Position numbers and translations under genes: made by a program. Under the pieces are notes generated by a model. It did not search any database, had not been told where the DNA came from, and was given only the letters and a program-made list of their open reading frames with translations. Shown here piece after piece: positions 21,764 through 32,303 of a stretch of DNA of 64,000 nucleotides (the first letter of the stretch is position 1; the number at the start of each line of letters is the position of its first letter). This DNA is from Clonostachys chloroleuca (taxonomy: Eukaryota; Ascomycota; Sordariomycetes; Hypocreales; Bionectriaceae): contig JBANAY010000003.1 in the NCBI GenBank assembly GCA_037952775.1, positions 35,898,001 through 35,962,000 of the forward strand, in the 5' to 3' direction.

Positions 21764-24010
21764 CTAAGCAGATGTCTTCAGTGACCGCACTTTGGGAGAG
21801 GCGAGCCCAGTCTCGGCTTTCCTCTTCCCCAGAATCGGCTCCGGGCTCCGTCTCGGTGGATCGTCCCGATCTTTGGTAGCTTCCGCGTGGCACGAGGCAT
21901 GGTAGGCGCGGTTGCCCACCAGGACTGTGTCGAGCCACACCCACTCCTGTGCTGTATCAAGCCACTTATTCTCGAATTTGTCCTGGCAGATGGGGCAGAC
22001 ATTGTTGATGCCCTTGCTTGCATCCGGAACAGGAATATATTTGGGCTTGGCAGCCTCAGCGGCAGCCTTTGAGGCCTGGGTACTGCTGTCCTGAGGCGCA
22101 ACGATGTGATCCACATCCACAACCTCCCGAGACTTGACCCAGTTGTGTTTATCCTCATACCAACTCCGGTGGGTTCCCCTCTTCTCGGCTTCTGTGCTGC
22201 GTCGATGTACTTGAAAGTGCCAATCCATGTGTGCCATCTTCTTCTTCTTTCCCTCTTCATCCGTGTTAAATCGTCGTCCACACTGAGAGCAGGGAGGGCC
22301 CAGCTCATCGTATAGCCTGGAAACATTTTCTGGACGGAACCTAAGCAGTCTGTTAGAGCATGTTCGATCCGCAGGGGCATTTCAGTTTCACTTACTGTTG
22401 CTTCAGCGATGCTGAGTTAATGCCAGATCCACTACTCGCCGGCGCCCATCGAGATGGAGGCCTATGGGCAGCTAGTAAGCTGGCAATGTTCAAGGGGATA
22501 ACAGGCGCTGCGGGTGCGGGAGGGTTGGCGGGTGCAGGTGCAGCCGCGGGTGGGAGTAAGCCAGCAGCTCTCAGTTGGTCCATCAAAGAAGATGGACTTG
22601 GTTTGGATGCCTGGCTCTGTGCCGGAGCTGGCATAATTGGTACTATCGGTACAGATGCTGGCCTCACCGGTTCAGCCTGAGCAGGCGGCGGCGAGCGGAT
22701 GGCTGCACTTGAAAAAGGAGGATTAGGAGTAGATGACTGGGAAGACTGCCTGGCCATCAAGGCCGCCATTGCCCCCGGGCCCAGTAGAGAATCCAACGTC
22801 ACAGACGGCTTAGCAGATGCCGCGGGAGCTGGGGGTACTGGTGAGGGAGCTACGGGGAATTGTGAAGGCTGTTGATTTGGTACATGTTGTGGTGGGATTG
22901 GTGTGTGAGAAAGGGTGTTTTGGGCCGATGTGGCCTTCTTCAACGTCACAGTAGCAAGTTCAGTTACTTGATTCTTAATGAGCCCCAACTGATCTGGTGG
23001 TAGACTCGTGCTCTGCACTATGTGCTGGAGGTCCAGAAGCGCCTTTAACCTGGTTTGGACACTAGCATCCTGAGGATTCTGTGCAAACTCTGCCCTCATT
23101 GCGACAATCAGGTTCTGAATATCATTTTTCAATGTGTCTATGTTTACTCCAACTGGCTGGGTAGTCCCAGCAGCCCCATATGCATCAGCCGGTGGCTGAA
23201 AAGGCATAACGTTAGAGCCAAACCCCTGTGGTGCAGAGTGTGGAGGATAAGGAGCAGCCTGCAGTCGGTTAGTCTTGCATTCAAAACGTTAGGGCCGTCT
23301 GCTGAGTCTCACCTGAGGCTGGCCTGGGTGCCCAGGATAGCCTGGGGGCGGGTGGGCGCCGTTGGGGTAAGGCATCTGCCCATTGTAGTTCCCAGGAGTA
23401 CCAGTCGCGCTCCTCATCCCAGGTGGCGTTGGTGTCTCTCGATGGGGCGTGACACCCGGCCTTGGTCGTCCAGGAATCTGGCCCTGGGGCATCATGGCGG
23501 CCTTGGCCTTCATCAGTGCGTTCTCGATGGGGCGGACGAGATCAGCGGAAAAGACAGGTCGAGTATCCATGGATCCAGCAACAGGCTGCTTCCAAGTCTT
23601 CAGCATCTCTTCCATTCGCTTCCGCGTCGCATTATCAACAACGGTGTATGCCTCCATGAATGTCTTGAAGATGTTCCGACCAAGATATAAAGTGTATGGG
23701 GTTCCGACATTCTTGACGATCGAGTCAAGCACGTACAGCGCAGGAAGCTTCTTGCTTGGCGCAGTCTACAAGTACGTTAGCACATTAGCCGTTCGACAAA
23801 TGCATACGTGCAATGGTCCGATAATAGCACGTCTTGTGTGAGCCTTACCTTGAGGATGTGTTTCTCTAGAACCTCGGAGATGACCAAGGCATGATCTGTA
23901 TTTTCTCGAGCAATCACTGTCAAGTTGCTGATCTCAAATCGTGTGTTGGCGCTCAGATCCTCCAGTGCCAGGCGGTAGTCCTCGGCTACCTCTGCGGCTT
24001 CTGCAGACAT
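21764..24010 (-). CDS. pcf11: mRNA 3'-end cleavage factor Pcf11 (CF IA subunit)
   Basis: Four exons on the minus strand, 24010-23849, 23765-23313, 23258-22396 and 22340-21764, give 684 residues. The N-terminal ~140 residues form the CTD-interaction domain (EDYRLALEDLSANTRFEISN, then KKLPALYVLDSIVKNVG), which binds the Ser2-phosphorylated RNA polymerase II tail. A Pro/Gly-rich region and an A/P-rich low-complexity region follow. The C-terminus has the two zinc-binding elements of Pcf11, around CSQCGRRF (about residue 508) and CPICQDKF (about residue 608), which flank the Clp1-binding segment. The product works in the nucleus in cleavage, polyadenylation and transcription termination. The intron joins restore KHILKTAPSKK and LKQQFRPENV, both typical of the family. 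The missing polyglutamine tract of yeast Pcf11 is usual for filamentous fungi. Confidence 0.9.
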
Positions 24011-25416
24011 TTTGATTGGACTATTGATTTGGCGAGACAAGGACAAGAAGAACACGAGTTCTCGGAGAGAGAGAGAAAGAGTAGGGCTAGATATGGCAGG
24101 ACGAGTGGTGCCTCTAATCTGAAAGAGCAAGGGTAAAAGGGCAGAGGGCCACAGGAAGGAAAGGAAAGAATATCGTTCTCAGCGGCAGCAATAACTAAAG
24201 CAAAGATGAACCACGAGCGACCACGAATGACACGTTTAACGCGCAGAAATATATTCCCAAGAGCCTTTGTCGTGTTCACCAAGCTTTTCTATGAGTCCAC
24301 CCAGTAGCAGTATCAATAGAATCCTTGATCATGCCTGAACCGACATCATCTAAATGGCCTTAGATGCAATGTGTATGCCTGGGGATGTGTCGACAAAGAA
24401 ATCGAGTGTATCAATCAGTCTACGTCAGGTGTTGCGAAGGTAAGAATGTCGCTGAATTGCCCTCGATCGAGATTAGGCAGGGTCGTTATATGCCGGTCGC
24501 GGAGAGGAATCGCAAGTCGTCAAGCACGCTGTTATATGGTACAGAACAAAGGGCCAAGAATTTTGAAAGGATATCTACCAGGTCGATAGAGCTTAGCCCT
24601 CCAGTCAATGGGGGAGGGTGAGGATGGGAAAACAAAGTTGGAAGAATGGCAGGCGAGACTTGAAGCTAAACCCTGCCTCTTCTGGCCAATGGTTGATGGT
24701 CACGTGATGTGCCTTCGAACAATGTAGTCGGTCCACTTTTAATGAAGCTTTTCTTCCACCACTCAGATAAAGACAGGTACCTCATCAGCGTGTACCAGGT
24801 ACCAGCAGAGCACCCCTTCTCGCATACAAGAGAATGACGAACAATAAGATTGGTGGGTAGGGGTACCTTGATACAGCCGAAAATAGGTGTACCGAAGGCT
24901 TTGATCATTCTACTCAAGTATTCTCCTCTACGATTATTCTAGCATTCAACAATGGCCAATAATTCTCAATTGTCCTATTCCTTGTGAATGTTATGAACAA
25001 TCGTCAATGCGACACAATAAAGTTGCCTTAATTGCTCCGTCAAAGAAAGCGAAGCAGCGCAAATTTTATTGAGAAGTGGCGCCTATACCATCGTACTCAC
25101 AAACAGACTGCTTTGGCTCTAATGGATTTCATCAGCCTTTCACTACTGCTAAGATTTCACAAATCTTTTACTGCTGCTAAAATTTCACACTGCAAAAAAG
25201 GAGGATTTTTCAATAACTGTTCAAATTGAATAAAGTACTGAACTATCAAGTGTCTTTCGCTTGGATCTAAGATAGCAAATTAAAAAAGCAAGTAGCGTCA
25301 TCCATATAATGTATCAAGTTCTGCTCTCCGTTCCCCCATTCCCCTAAAACGCCGAAATTCAAGTAATCCATGGTATCAAGTTAGAGTTTTCATGTTGCTT
25401 TCCATTATTCTCCCAC
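24011..25416. other. intergenic, pcf11 promoter side
   Basis: 1.4 kb without a supported gene. The first 300 bases are the probable pcf11 5' leader and promoter, with a GAGAGA-rich stretch near 24065. The rest, up to the 3' end of the four-helix membrane protein gene at 25417, is AT-rich; short frames have no recognisable domain. Confidence 0.5.
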
Positions 25417-26253
25417 TTAGAAGCGGGAGATGTGCGCCTCGGAGTAGTGGCTGCTTGCCCGCAGGTTGTGAATTGGGTGGTAGATCGAGTCAGGGCGCGC
25501 AACGGATGGGTTGATGGGCGACCGAGGCTTGATCTGCTCGGCGCCTGCATCATGCTCAACGTCGCGGTGAGCGGGCATTGGGGCGCTGATGTTGGGCCTG
25601 GGAGCCTCTCGCACTGTCTCGTTGGTGTTGTTCTTGTTTCGCTTCCAGAACATAGAGGCGAATTTGCTGGCTCCCTTCTCCTGTCCAACAGTGGAGGGGG
25701 TAGAGCTTGGGGGGTAGTGAAGGGATGCAACCTCGTTGCCATCGCCGGCGAGAGAGCCATGAGTGCGGACATCGCGAGCATTGACTCCGTTCTTGCGGTC
25801 AGAGAAAACGAAGCTGGCGATGACATTCAGGACGCCGAAAGTCAGGTTGAGGATACCCGCAGCAAGGGTAAGTTGCCAGAAGGACATACTTCCAAGGGAT
25901 TCAGCCGATGAGTTGGAGTTGTTGAGCTTGCCGAGAATGTTGCAGGCGATGATGATGATGGCAAAGCCAAGCCACCCAAGACCATGCTGGTCGGAGAAGG
26001 CAGGCCAGTTCTTGCGGAAGAATCTCTGGAAGACACCAATCTCAGAGACGATGAGGAAGAGGGCGATGCCGCATGTGAAGACCATAGAGGTTGCTTCGAA
26101 GACGCAGTATGGGTTTCCGGTATTGACCTTGGCAATCAAGACCGCACAAGCAGTCTCGGCGGCCAGGAGTCCGATGATAGTGAAGACTCGGAGGATCTGG
26201 AGAATAATCATGCCAACTCCTCGGAAAGTCGACATGTCGAAGGATCCAAACAT
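25417..26253 (-). CDS. four-helix fungal membrane protein of unknown function
   Basis: Intronless frame of 278 residues starting at MFGSFDMSTFRG, chosen because its context AACAAAATG is a good fungal start and the upstream extension looks non-coding. Four hydrophobic segments are clear: about 10-42, 54-75, 92-111 and 124-151. The pattern resembles small MARVEL-like or tetraspan fungal membrane proteins. The C-terminal 120 residues are hydrophilic, Ser/Pro/Asn-rich and presumably cytosolic. No catalytic motif is visible. The long upstream region (about 2 kb) may hold complex regulation. I do not recognise a named family with confidence; the role is unknown. Confidence 0.75.
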   Translation of the reverse strand: MFGSFDMSTFRGVGMIILQILRVFTIIGLLAAETACAVLIAKVNTGNPYCVFEATSMVFTCGIALFLIVSEIGVFQRFFRKNWPAFSDQHGLGWLGFAIIIIACNILGKLNNSNSSAESLGSMSFWQLTLAAGILNLTFGVLNVIASFVFSDRKNGVNARDVRTHGSLAGDGNEVASLHYPPSSTPSTVGQEKGASKFASMFWKRNKNNTNETVREAPRPNISAPMPAHRDVEHDAGAEQIKPRSPINPSVARPDSIYHPIHNLRASSHYSEAHISRF

Positions 26254-28249
26254 TTTGTTGGACGAAGTAGGGTTTTGTTTTTTCCGTGAGGATATCTTTA
26301 GGATCAGATTAGAGATGAACAGGTATGAATGTCGGATGAAGAGAAGACAGGAGGAATTACTTACAAGCAGGGGTGGATGACCTTTTATCAACTGCGTCTT
26401 ACGCTTCGGCCAGGATGATGTTAAAGTTTTGGAGGCAAAATCGGAGAGATCGCCCGATCACTAAGATCCTGAGTTCGTAGGTTTTCGGGCGGGAAGGTTA
26501 AATGTGACTGGGAAAGAGTTCGCGCGATGGTTGTAATACTGGTTCGTAGGCGAGATGGCAGATGTAGATGTTCGGGAAGAAATGGCAGCCAGCTGTCATG
26601 TAGAAAAGTAAAGTGATGAAGAAACAGAAGGAAAGCTCAGATAGGACAAAAGAAAACACTCAAAGACGAGCTACAATCACGATTGTGTGGAGTTGACAAT
26701 AGGAGCAGGTTGTTGGTGGGATGGAGAGGCGCATTGTTCTTTAATAGAGAACCATGAGCGAGCCACCCACCTCCCACACCCGCAAGCATCAGTGATTGGA
26801 ATAGAAGCTTCCCCCCAAACATGACGGGCAGAATGAGGTCTGCAAACACGGTGCGCGGCTCAGGGGAAATTCAGGGCACAAGCTCTGGATCCAACGAGAG
26901 CGCTTGGCTAGTTTACAGTTCCACCACAACCATGCGTTCTCGATGCCGCTGCCTATGATTCGACGTTTCAGCTGTCCATCCAGACGGCCCAGAATTTTTC
27001 ATCGACCAGACCTCCACCGTCCAGTCCATCCGGTTTCATGGCTGCAGAGGCCGGGCCTTGCGGGCGGCTTCATGCTCCATGTGGGTGGTGGACGTTGGGC
27101 CGAAACCAGGGCTACACAGGCACGGCATGGATGCGAAGCGAACAGGGGGCAGTGCTTGGGATCCTTGGTTCAGAGATGCCGTTCGGTTGCATGGACGCTA
27201 CGCAAATCGCACGGTTGAGATGAGCCCAAGGGTTGATTGGATGTGGAAGACTAGAAAGCGTTTCACAGGAGTTTAGCAAAGAGTGCACCCATGTAGCGCG
27301 GCTAATAAGTGGGTGGCATCGGGAAGCCAGTCATACTGCATCGGGGAGCCCAAAATGGTGCAACACGCAAATCACTCTCGACAGGACGGCAGGAAACCAC
27401 AGGCACTCTTGGCAGAGCTCTACTACTACAACCTGCTTTCCCGCGGGGTGAAAGCACGCAGGCTACCTAGCGGCGGTAAGTCGTATGAATCCTATTATTA
27501 GGTCACTGGCTTCAATATATGTGCACTATGTTGGAACACATAGGTATACAGCACATACAGACATGCAATGCCAATTGAGTTGTCATTCACCCACTAATGT
27601 ACTTCCAACTAGTAGCAATTAGCCCAGTACCACTTACGTGCATAAGCGAACCACATGTCAATGCATACGGCAAAGGTGCTTGATTGTCTGCTCAAGCAAA
27701 TTGTGGTAATTATATCTCAATTACCACTCTAGTCCTATACACATACACAAATGCCACGGTTTTAAACTTGCCCGCCTCCGATCCAGACCGTGTCAACCTG
27801 CTTTGGTACGCGAGTCGGTGTAGTTGCATGGTCCCTATACGGTGCCCTTATCGCATGGAATGCAAGCGCACCCAGATGAGAGACCTCTCGCCTCACACAA
27901 CAGCTAAATCATATGTATTGAGTCAATCCATCACTGTTATGGAATTCAATATCATAGAGCAACCCTTTGTGAAAGGACGATTTCAATGTTCGCTGCCCTT
28001 CAATTCACAGTCCCCAAAGCGACCCCTGCCGTAATTCAGTGCCAATCTACTCCCAGAAACAGAAACCGCGATGAATCAGCCCCACCACAGTAGAGGCTGA
28101 AAATGATTCGCCCAGTGCTGCACAGCCCTTGTATAAGCCTTTCGCTCTCGCCGTGCCTTTCTTTCCTATCCCAAACCTCAACGCTTACGCGCCTGCTCAC
28201 CGCACACAACATACGACCACCACTCATCTCTCCCGAAACCGACACAGCC
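26254..28249. other. 2-kb intergenic region with no supported gene
   Basis: The spacer between the divergently transcribed four-helix membrane protein and SERF-like genes. Frames at 26904-27218 and 27684-28034 have no domain and no splice support. The last 120 bases before 28250 are C/T-rich, typical of a fungal core promoter and 5' leader. Confidence 0.5.
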
Positions 28250-28572
28250 ATGGCTCGTGGAAACCAGCGCGACAAGGCCCGCGAGGCCAACCTGAAGAAG
28301 CAGGCCGCCCAGGTAAGCGACCAAGCCCCAGGTCCGCAGAGGCCATAAGCGCTGATATCCGGCGGCTATAGAAAAAGGGAAACACCATGACCGGCACCCA
28401 GATGCAGAAGGCCAAGGAAGATGCCGCCGAGATTATGCGAAAGAAGCAGGCTGCCGGTGCGTCCACCCCCTCCGACATACTGACCAGTGCCGCCCTCCAG
28501 AGTGACATGTGCTAATGTACCATCAACCCTTCAGCTGAGGCTAAGAAGTCCGGTGAGGCAGCCGCCAAATAA
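28250..28572 (+). CDS. SERF/4F5-family small basic protein
   Basis: Three small exons, 28250-28312, 28372-28456 and 28535-28572, encode 61 residues. The start MARGNQRDKAREANLKK matches the conserved head of the 4F5/SERF family. The rest (KKGNTMTGTQMQKAKEDAAEIMRKKQ, then AEAKKSGEAAAK) is charged and helical. The context GACACAGCCATGG is a strong start. SERF proteins bind nucleic acid and accelerate amyloid nucleation in animals and worms; the fungal role is little known. None of the exons would pass a usual ORF-length cut-off. The introns are 59 and 78 bases with proper GT..AG ends, and all joins keep frame, which makes the model solid despite its size. Confidence 0.85.
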
Positions 28573-29391
28573 ATGCCGTGCCAGCGAGATACAGAGCGGC
28601 CGGGTTCCACCGGTCCGACACGAAACTACACGGCATGGCTCCATGGTACAGGCACAAGAGCGAGCGAATAAGGTTGTGCTGGGATCGAGGCGCATCAGGA
28701 GTCTATCTTTGGGCTGAAATTTAGTCAAAATGCAACCTTGCGGCCTATTCGTATGCGTTCCCTGCTGCATGTCCCCAACAACTCGCTCGCCCTGAGCCCG
28801 GCTCTCCTTACCCATGCTGTTGATGTGTTTCGGGCCTTCTCGGCTCCCAGGCGCTGTGCGATGACTTCGTGCTTCGACAACCCATTCATAGCCCTCATCG
28901 TAGCTCCAGTCTTGGCATCGTGAGACTGCGTGATGTCGTGGCCATGTGGCAAACATGTTCTCCTGGTGGACCAGGTTTCCTGGAAACACCACGACTACCA
29001 GTGGCTATCTCAGCGAATACATTCTTCCATTATCCGGTAGCTTGTCACATCTGTCCAATACATGTATAAAGAAGACAGATTCGGGGAAACGGCAATCACT
29101 TGACTCCTGTCGTTGAACGATGCCGGTCGAAAAAACAACACCCGGTGTATCGATAAGTAATAAAGACGAGTATCAGGGAGATTGACTCAATCTGTCTTAA
29201 GTCTTGATGTGTTCTTCGACCAGCAAAAGAACCACCAGAATCAGAATCCGAACTACATCTTGCCACATGATAACATGCACATACCATTTCAGTATTGGTG
29301 GAAATATATGCAAGATGTCATGGATCCCAATCTGACAGACGCGTCAGTCACATTACTTGTCCGTCGACCATCATCTGTAGCACATAACTCC
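28573..29391. other. intergenic, 3' ends of the SERF-like gene and smn1
   Basis: 819 bases between converging genes. No supported coding region or RNA gene; frames on the minus strand (28531-28992) overlap the SERF exon and are shadows. Confidence 0.45.
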
Positions 29392-30003
29392 CTATCTCCC
29401 AGACTTGGCCTGTTGTTGGCCTTCGTAGAGCCCAGTGTAGTATCCAGCGTAATACCAAGACATTAGGAGTCTCTTCATATTTTCATCTTTCACTATATTG
29501 AGCTATGTCAGTAGATGATGGGAGCAAAGGGAACACATATATAGGGTAGATTGTCAAAACTCACCTGTACCGAGAAGGGCATGGGGAGAAGGTGCCGGTA
29601 ATCCAGCCACTTGGGGCTTGAGTTCGCTTTTGTCGGTTCCAGCAGATTCATCAACCTTAGATTCTGATTGTTGCTCATCATTTACTTCCAGAGTCTCTTC
29701 CGGGATAGGAACGCTACCAGTACTATCAGCGCAAAAAGATTAGTAGAGGAATGCCAAAGAAGTGTAGATAGCCGCCATACCCAGCCTCAGCGGCACGCTC
29801 TAAATCCTCAAGAGTTCCTCCCTTAGCATGAATGCTATGATATTTCTAGAAACGCTTTAGGTCAGCTTATTCCGCTAAATTAAAAGGCCCAAATGGAAAA
29901 GGCAATTTACCTTATACTCGGCCAAGGCATCATTCCAGGATTCGATGAGTGCAGAATCGTCCCAAATCTCGTCATGAGTTAAGCCTGATGAAGCTTGTGC
30001 CAT
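29392..30003 (-). CDS. smn1: survival motor neuron (SMN) homologue, minimal fungal form
   Basis: Four exons on the minus strand, 30003-29911, 29845-29781, 29722-29565 and 29492-29392, give 138 residues. The N-terminus contains the Gemin2-binding helix (DEIWDDSALIESWNDALAEYK) and the following YHSIHAKGGTLEDL, a typical fungal SMN signature. The C-terminus has the YG box (LLMSWYYAGYYTGLYEGQQQ), which drives oligomerisation. The middle is a short acidic, Gln/Ser-rich linker; no Tudor domain is present, as in Schizosaccharomyces pombe Smn1 (152 residues). SMN assembles Sm cores on spliceosomal snRNAs. The third exon has two possible acceptors 9 bases apart (exon start 29722 or 29713), both in frame. 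The gene is divergent from nop15. Confidence 0.88.
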
Positions 30004-30329
30004 TTTCGATTTGGATCTTTTGATAAATCCAAACTCGTTTCCAACCTGCGAAATAAGGTACCAAAATATCCTGGAAGATACTCGCAAGCTCTTTTTGGCA
30101 TGAGTGTAGCTTCACTAGAGCAGCGAAACACCAAGCAATGGTAGAAGCAGCTTACACCAACCACAGCGACTCTGCCCCACTACAATTCCCGGGCGATAGG
30201 CGATAAGAACTCGAGAGGCGCCTCACCGCTCACAACTACGGCAGAATCCAGAAATTTTTGGCCATATTGGTCTGCGTGGGACAGATTCAGTGAAAAAACA
30301 AAGCACTGATCCAACCATTATCACCAAAG
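30004..30329. promoter_or_regulatory. divergent promoter between smn1 and nop15
   Basis: 326 bases separate the two start codons. Both products serve RNP biogenesis, so shared control is plausible. No specific factor site recognised. Confidence 0.55.
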
Positions 30330-31473
30330 ATGGCGCGAGAACTGAGACCCCGAAAAAGTGAGTCGCAATCGATATCGTTACTTGCTTTCACTAATTGATT
30401 TCTTCATAGCGGCCGTTGAGAGCCAAAAACCCGAAGGCAAGCCAGCCAATGCGGCTGAGAAGCCCGTCGCGAAGGGCAAGAGAAAAGCTACCGAGGCCCA
30501 GCCCGAGTCTCCCATCCCCCGAAAGCTGCAAAAGTCGACCAAGAAGAGCCCTGCAAAGGAGCCCAAGGAGAAGCTTTCGCCCAGAGGAAATTGGAGGAAG
30601 ACCAGGCCCTCATCTTTTCTTCCCGGGGAAACCGAGGAGTCTGCGGGTAGCGATGCTGAGGAGGAGGAGGAAGTTGAAGCTCTTGCCGCCGAGCTTGATC
30701 CCGAGGACGAGGGGGCCACCACTGATGCCGGCCTTTACAAGCCCGGGCAGCCTGTAGGAAAGATTCCTGATGTTTCCCAGGCTGTGCAGAAGGCCGCCAA
30801 GGCTGCCAGTGACGGAGAGGCTGGTATTATCTACGTTGGCCGCATCCCCCACGGTTTCTACGAGCACGAGATGAAGCAATATTTCTCCCAGTTCGGAACT
30901 GTCACCCAGATCAGGCTGTCGAGAAACAAGAAGACGGGCGCCAGCAAGCACTTCGCCTTCATTGAGTTTGCGGAGGCTAGCACGGCCGAGATCGTGGCCA
31001 AGACCATGGACAACTACCTCCTGTTTGGGCATATCCTCAAGTGCAAGGTTCTCCCCAAGGAGCAAGCCCACGACGATATTTTCAAGGGGGCGAACAAGAG
31101 GTTCAAGAAGGTACCCTGGAACAAGATTGCCGGCAAGAACCTGGAGAAGCCATTGAGCGAGGCCTCATGGAAGAAGAAGGTCACCAAGGAGCAGAACAAG
31201 CGCAACAAGTCCGCAGAGGTACTCAAGAAGATTGGCTACACGTTCGAGGCACCAGCGATCCAGGCCATCCCACCCCCTGCGCCCAAGGAGATTGAGAATG
31301 CCGAGAACAAGGCCATTAAGGCTGAGGAGGAGGCCGAAGCACCTGCTGCCGCAGAGAATATTGTCGAGGATGCCCCAGAAGAAGAGAAGCCCAAGTCGAT
31401 ATCTGCTCCCAAGACCAAGGTCACCAAGCCTAAGGCAAAGAAGGCAGCAAAAGGAAAGAAGGCCAAGGCGTGA
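30330..31473 (+). CDS. nop15: nucleolar RRM protein Nop15 (NIFK-like), 60S ribosome biogenesis
   Basis: A 28-base coding exon (30330-30357, MARELRPRK) and a 52-base intron precede exon 30410-31473; total 363 residues. The N-terminus is basic and low-complexity, followed by an acidic patch. One RRM lies at about residues 155-235: RNP2 IIYVGRIPHGF, RNP1 KHFAFIEF. After it comes the Nop15/NIFK-specific tail FKGANKRFKKVPWNKIAGK and a basic helical region. The C-terminus is a Lys/Ala/Glu-rich repeat. Nop15 binds pre-rRNA near ITS2 in pre-60S particles and is essential in yeast. The longer N- and C-terminal extensions are common in filamentous fungi. The start is supported by the join that yields RKTAVESQ without a stop. 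Confidence 0.9.
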
Positions 31474-32303
31474 AGCGCGGCCCATTAGGTAGATAGTTGG
31501 CGCATTGGTTTAATGGCAAAATGTTACATGGTTTTCGATGGCTACGAAAGAATTATTGGTGTGATTATATGTACGCACATAAGCGAACCCACAGCACCCA
31601 CAGAAGAGAGCAAGCAGCGGGATTATGAAAGGCGAAATCATCTACTTCGCGCGAGATTGTGAAGAAGCCACTGCAATAGGTTCTCATTCACTAGTGTGTA
31701 TGGCGAAGATGATTGTAAGATGAAGAGAGAAGAAATCAAAATTTCGGCGCCAGGTCCGGGTAGAATTAATACTAGTGGTGCCTTGGGTCCATGGGGCTGC
31801 TGACTAACACAGGCCGTTGTCTGCTACCTGCCTCCGGCCGTTGGAAGAAATTACAGAGCGCAAAACAGAGTTGCGTTGATGAAACATACCGAGAAAGTGG
31901 GATCATTAATCTGAGTGTCTAAATTTAACATCTCTGTCTTTTATAAAACATCAGAGTTTCGTGCCACGATTCTACCTGTCAGAACCGAGGACATTAGCAC
32001 ACACCGGACCCGGGAGAGTCTCAAGACGCCAACCAATGAGATCCCCGCTGCGGCCACAGTCCCTGGCTCCCTGCGCTGGCGCTGGACAACCTGGCCTTAC
32101 TGGTTAGTAGCGGGCCTTACTGAGATGAGGTATTGGATGGATGCGTACTCACGCCAAAACCCGTCAATAGCTGCCCTGGCCACGAACATTGTCCGCTGCG
32201 GTTGGTGGGTTGAATCTGCCGCGACACCACCCACCACCGAGTCCATTGGCTTCACGAAACACAGCCATTCAGATGCATCTGGAGTCCTTGTTCGATATTC
32301 ACG
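31474..32303. other. intergenic, nop15 3' end and rud3 promoter
   Basis: 830 bases with no supported gene. The frame at 31915-32307 on the plus strand overlaps the rud3 start and shows no domain. Confidence 0.45.

Noticed and set aside
28209..28219. ACATACGACCA, identical to the first bases of fungal 5S rRNA
   Set aside because: Only 11 bases match; the downstream sequence is the SERF-like gene leader and does not follow the 5S sequence.
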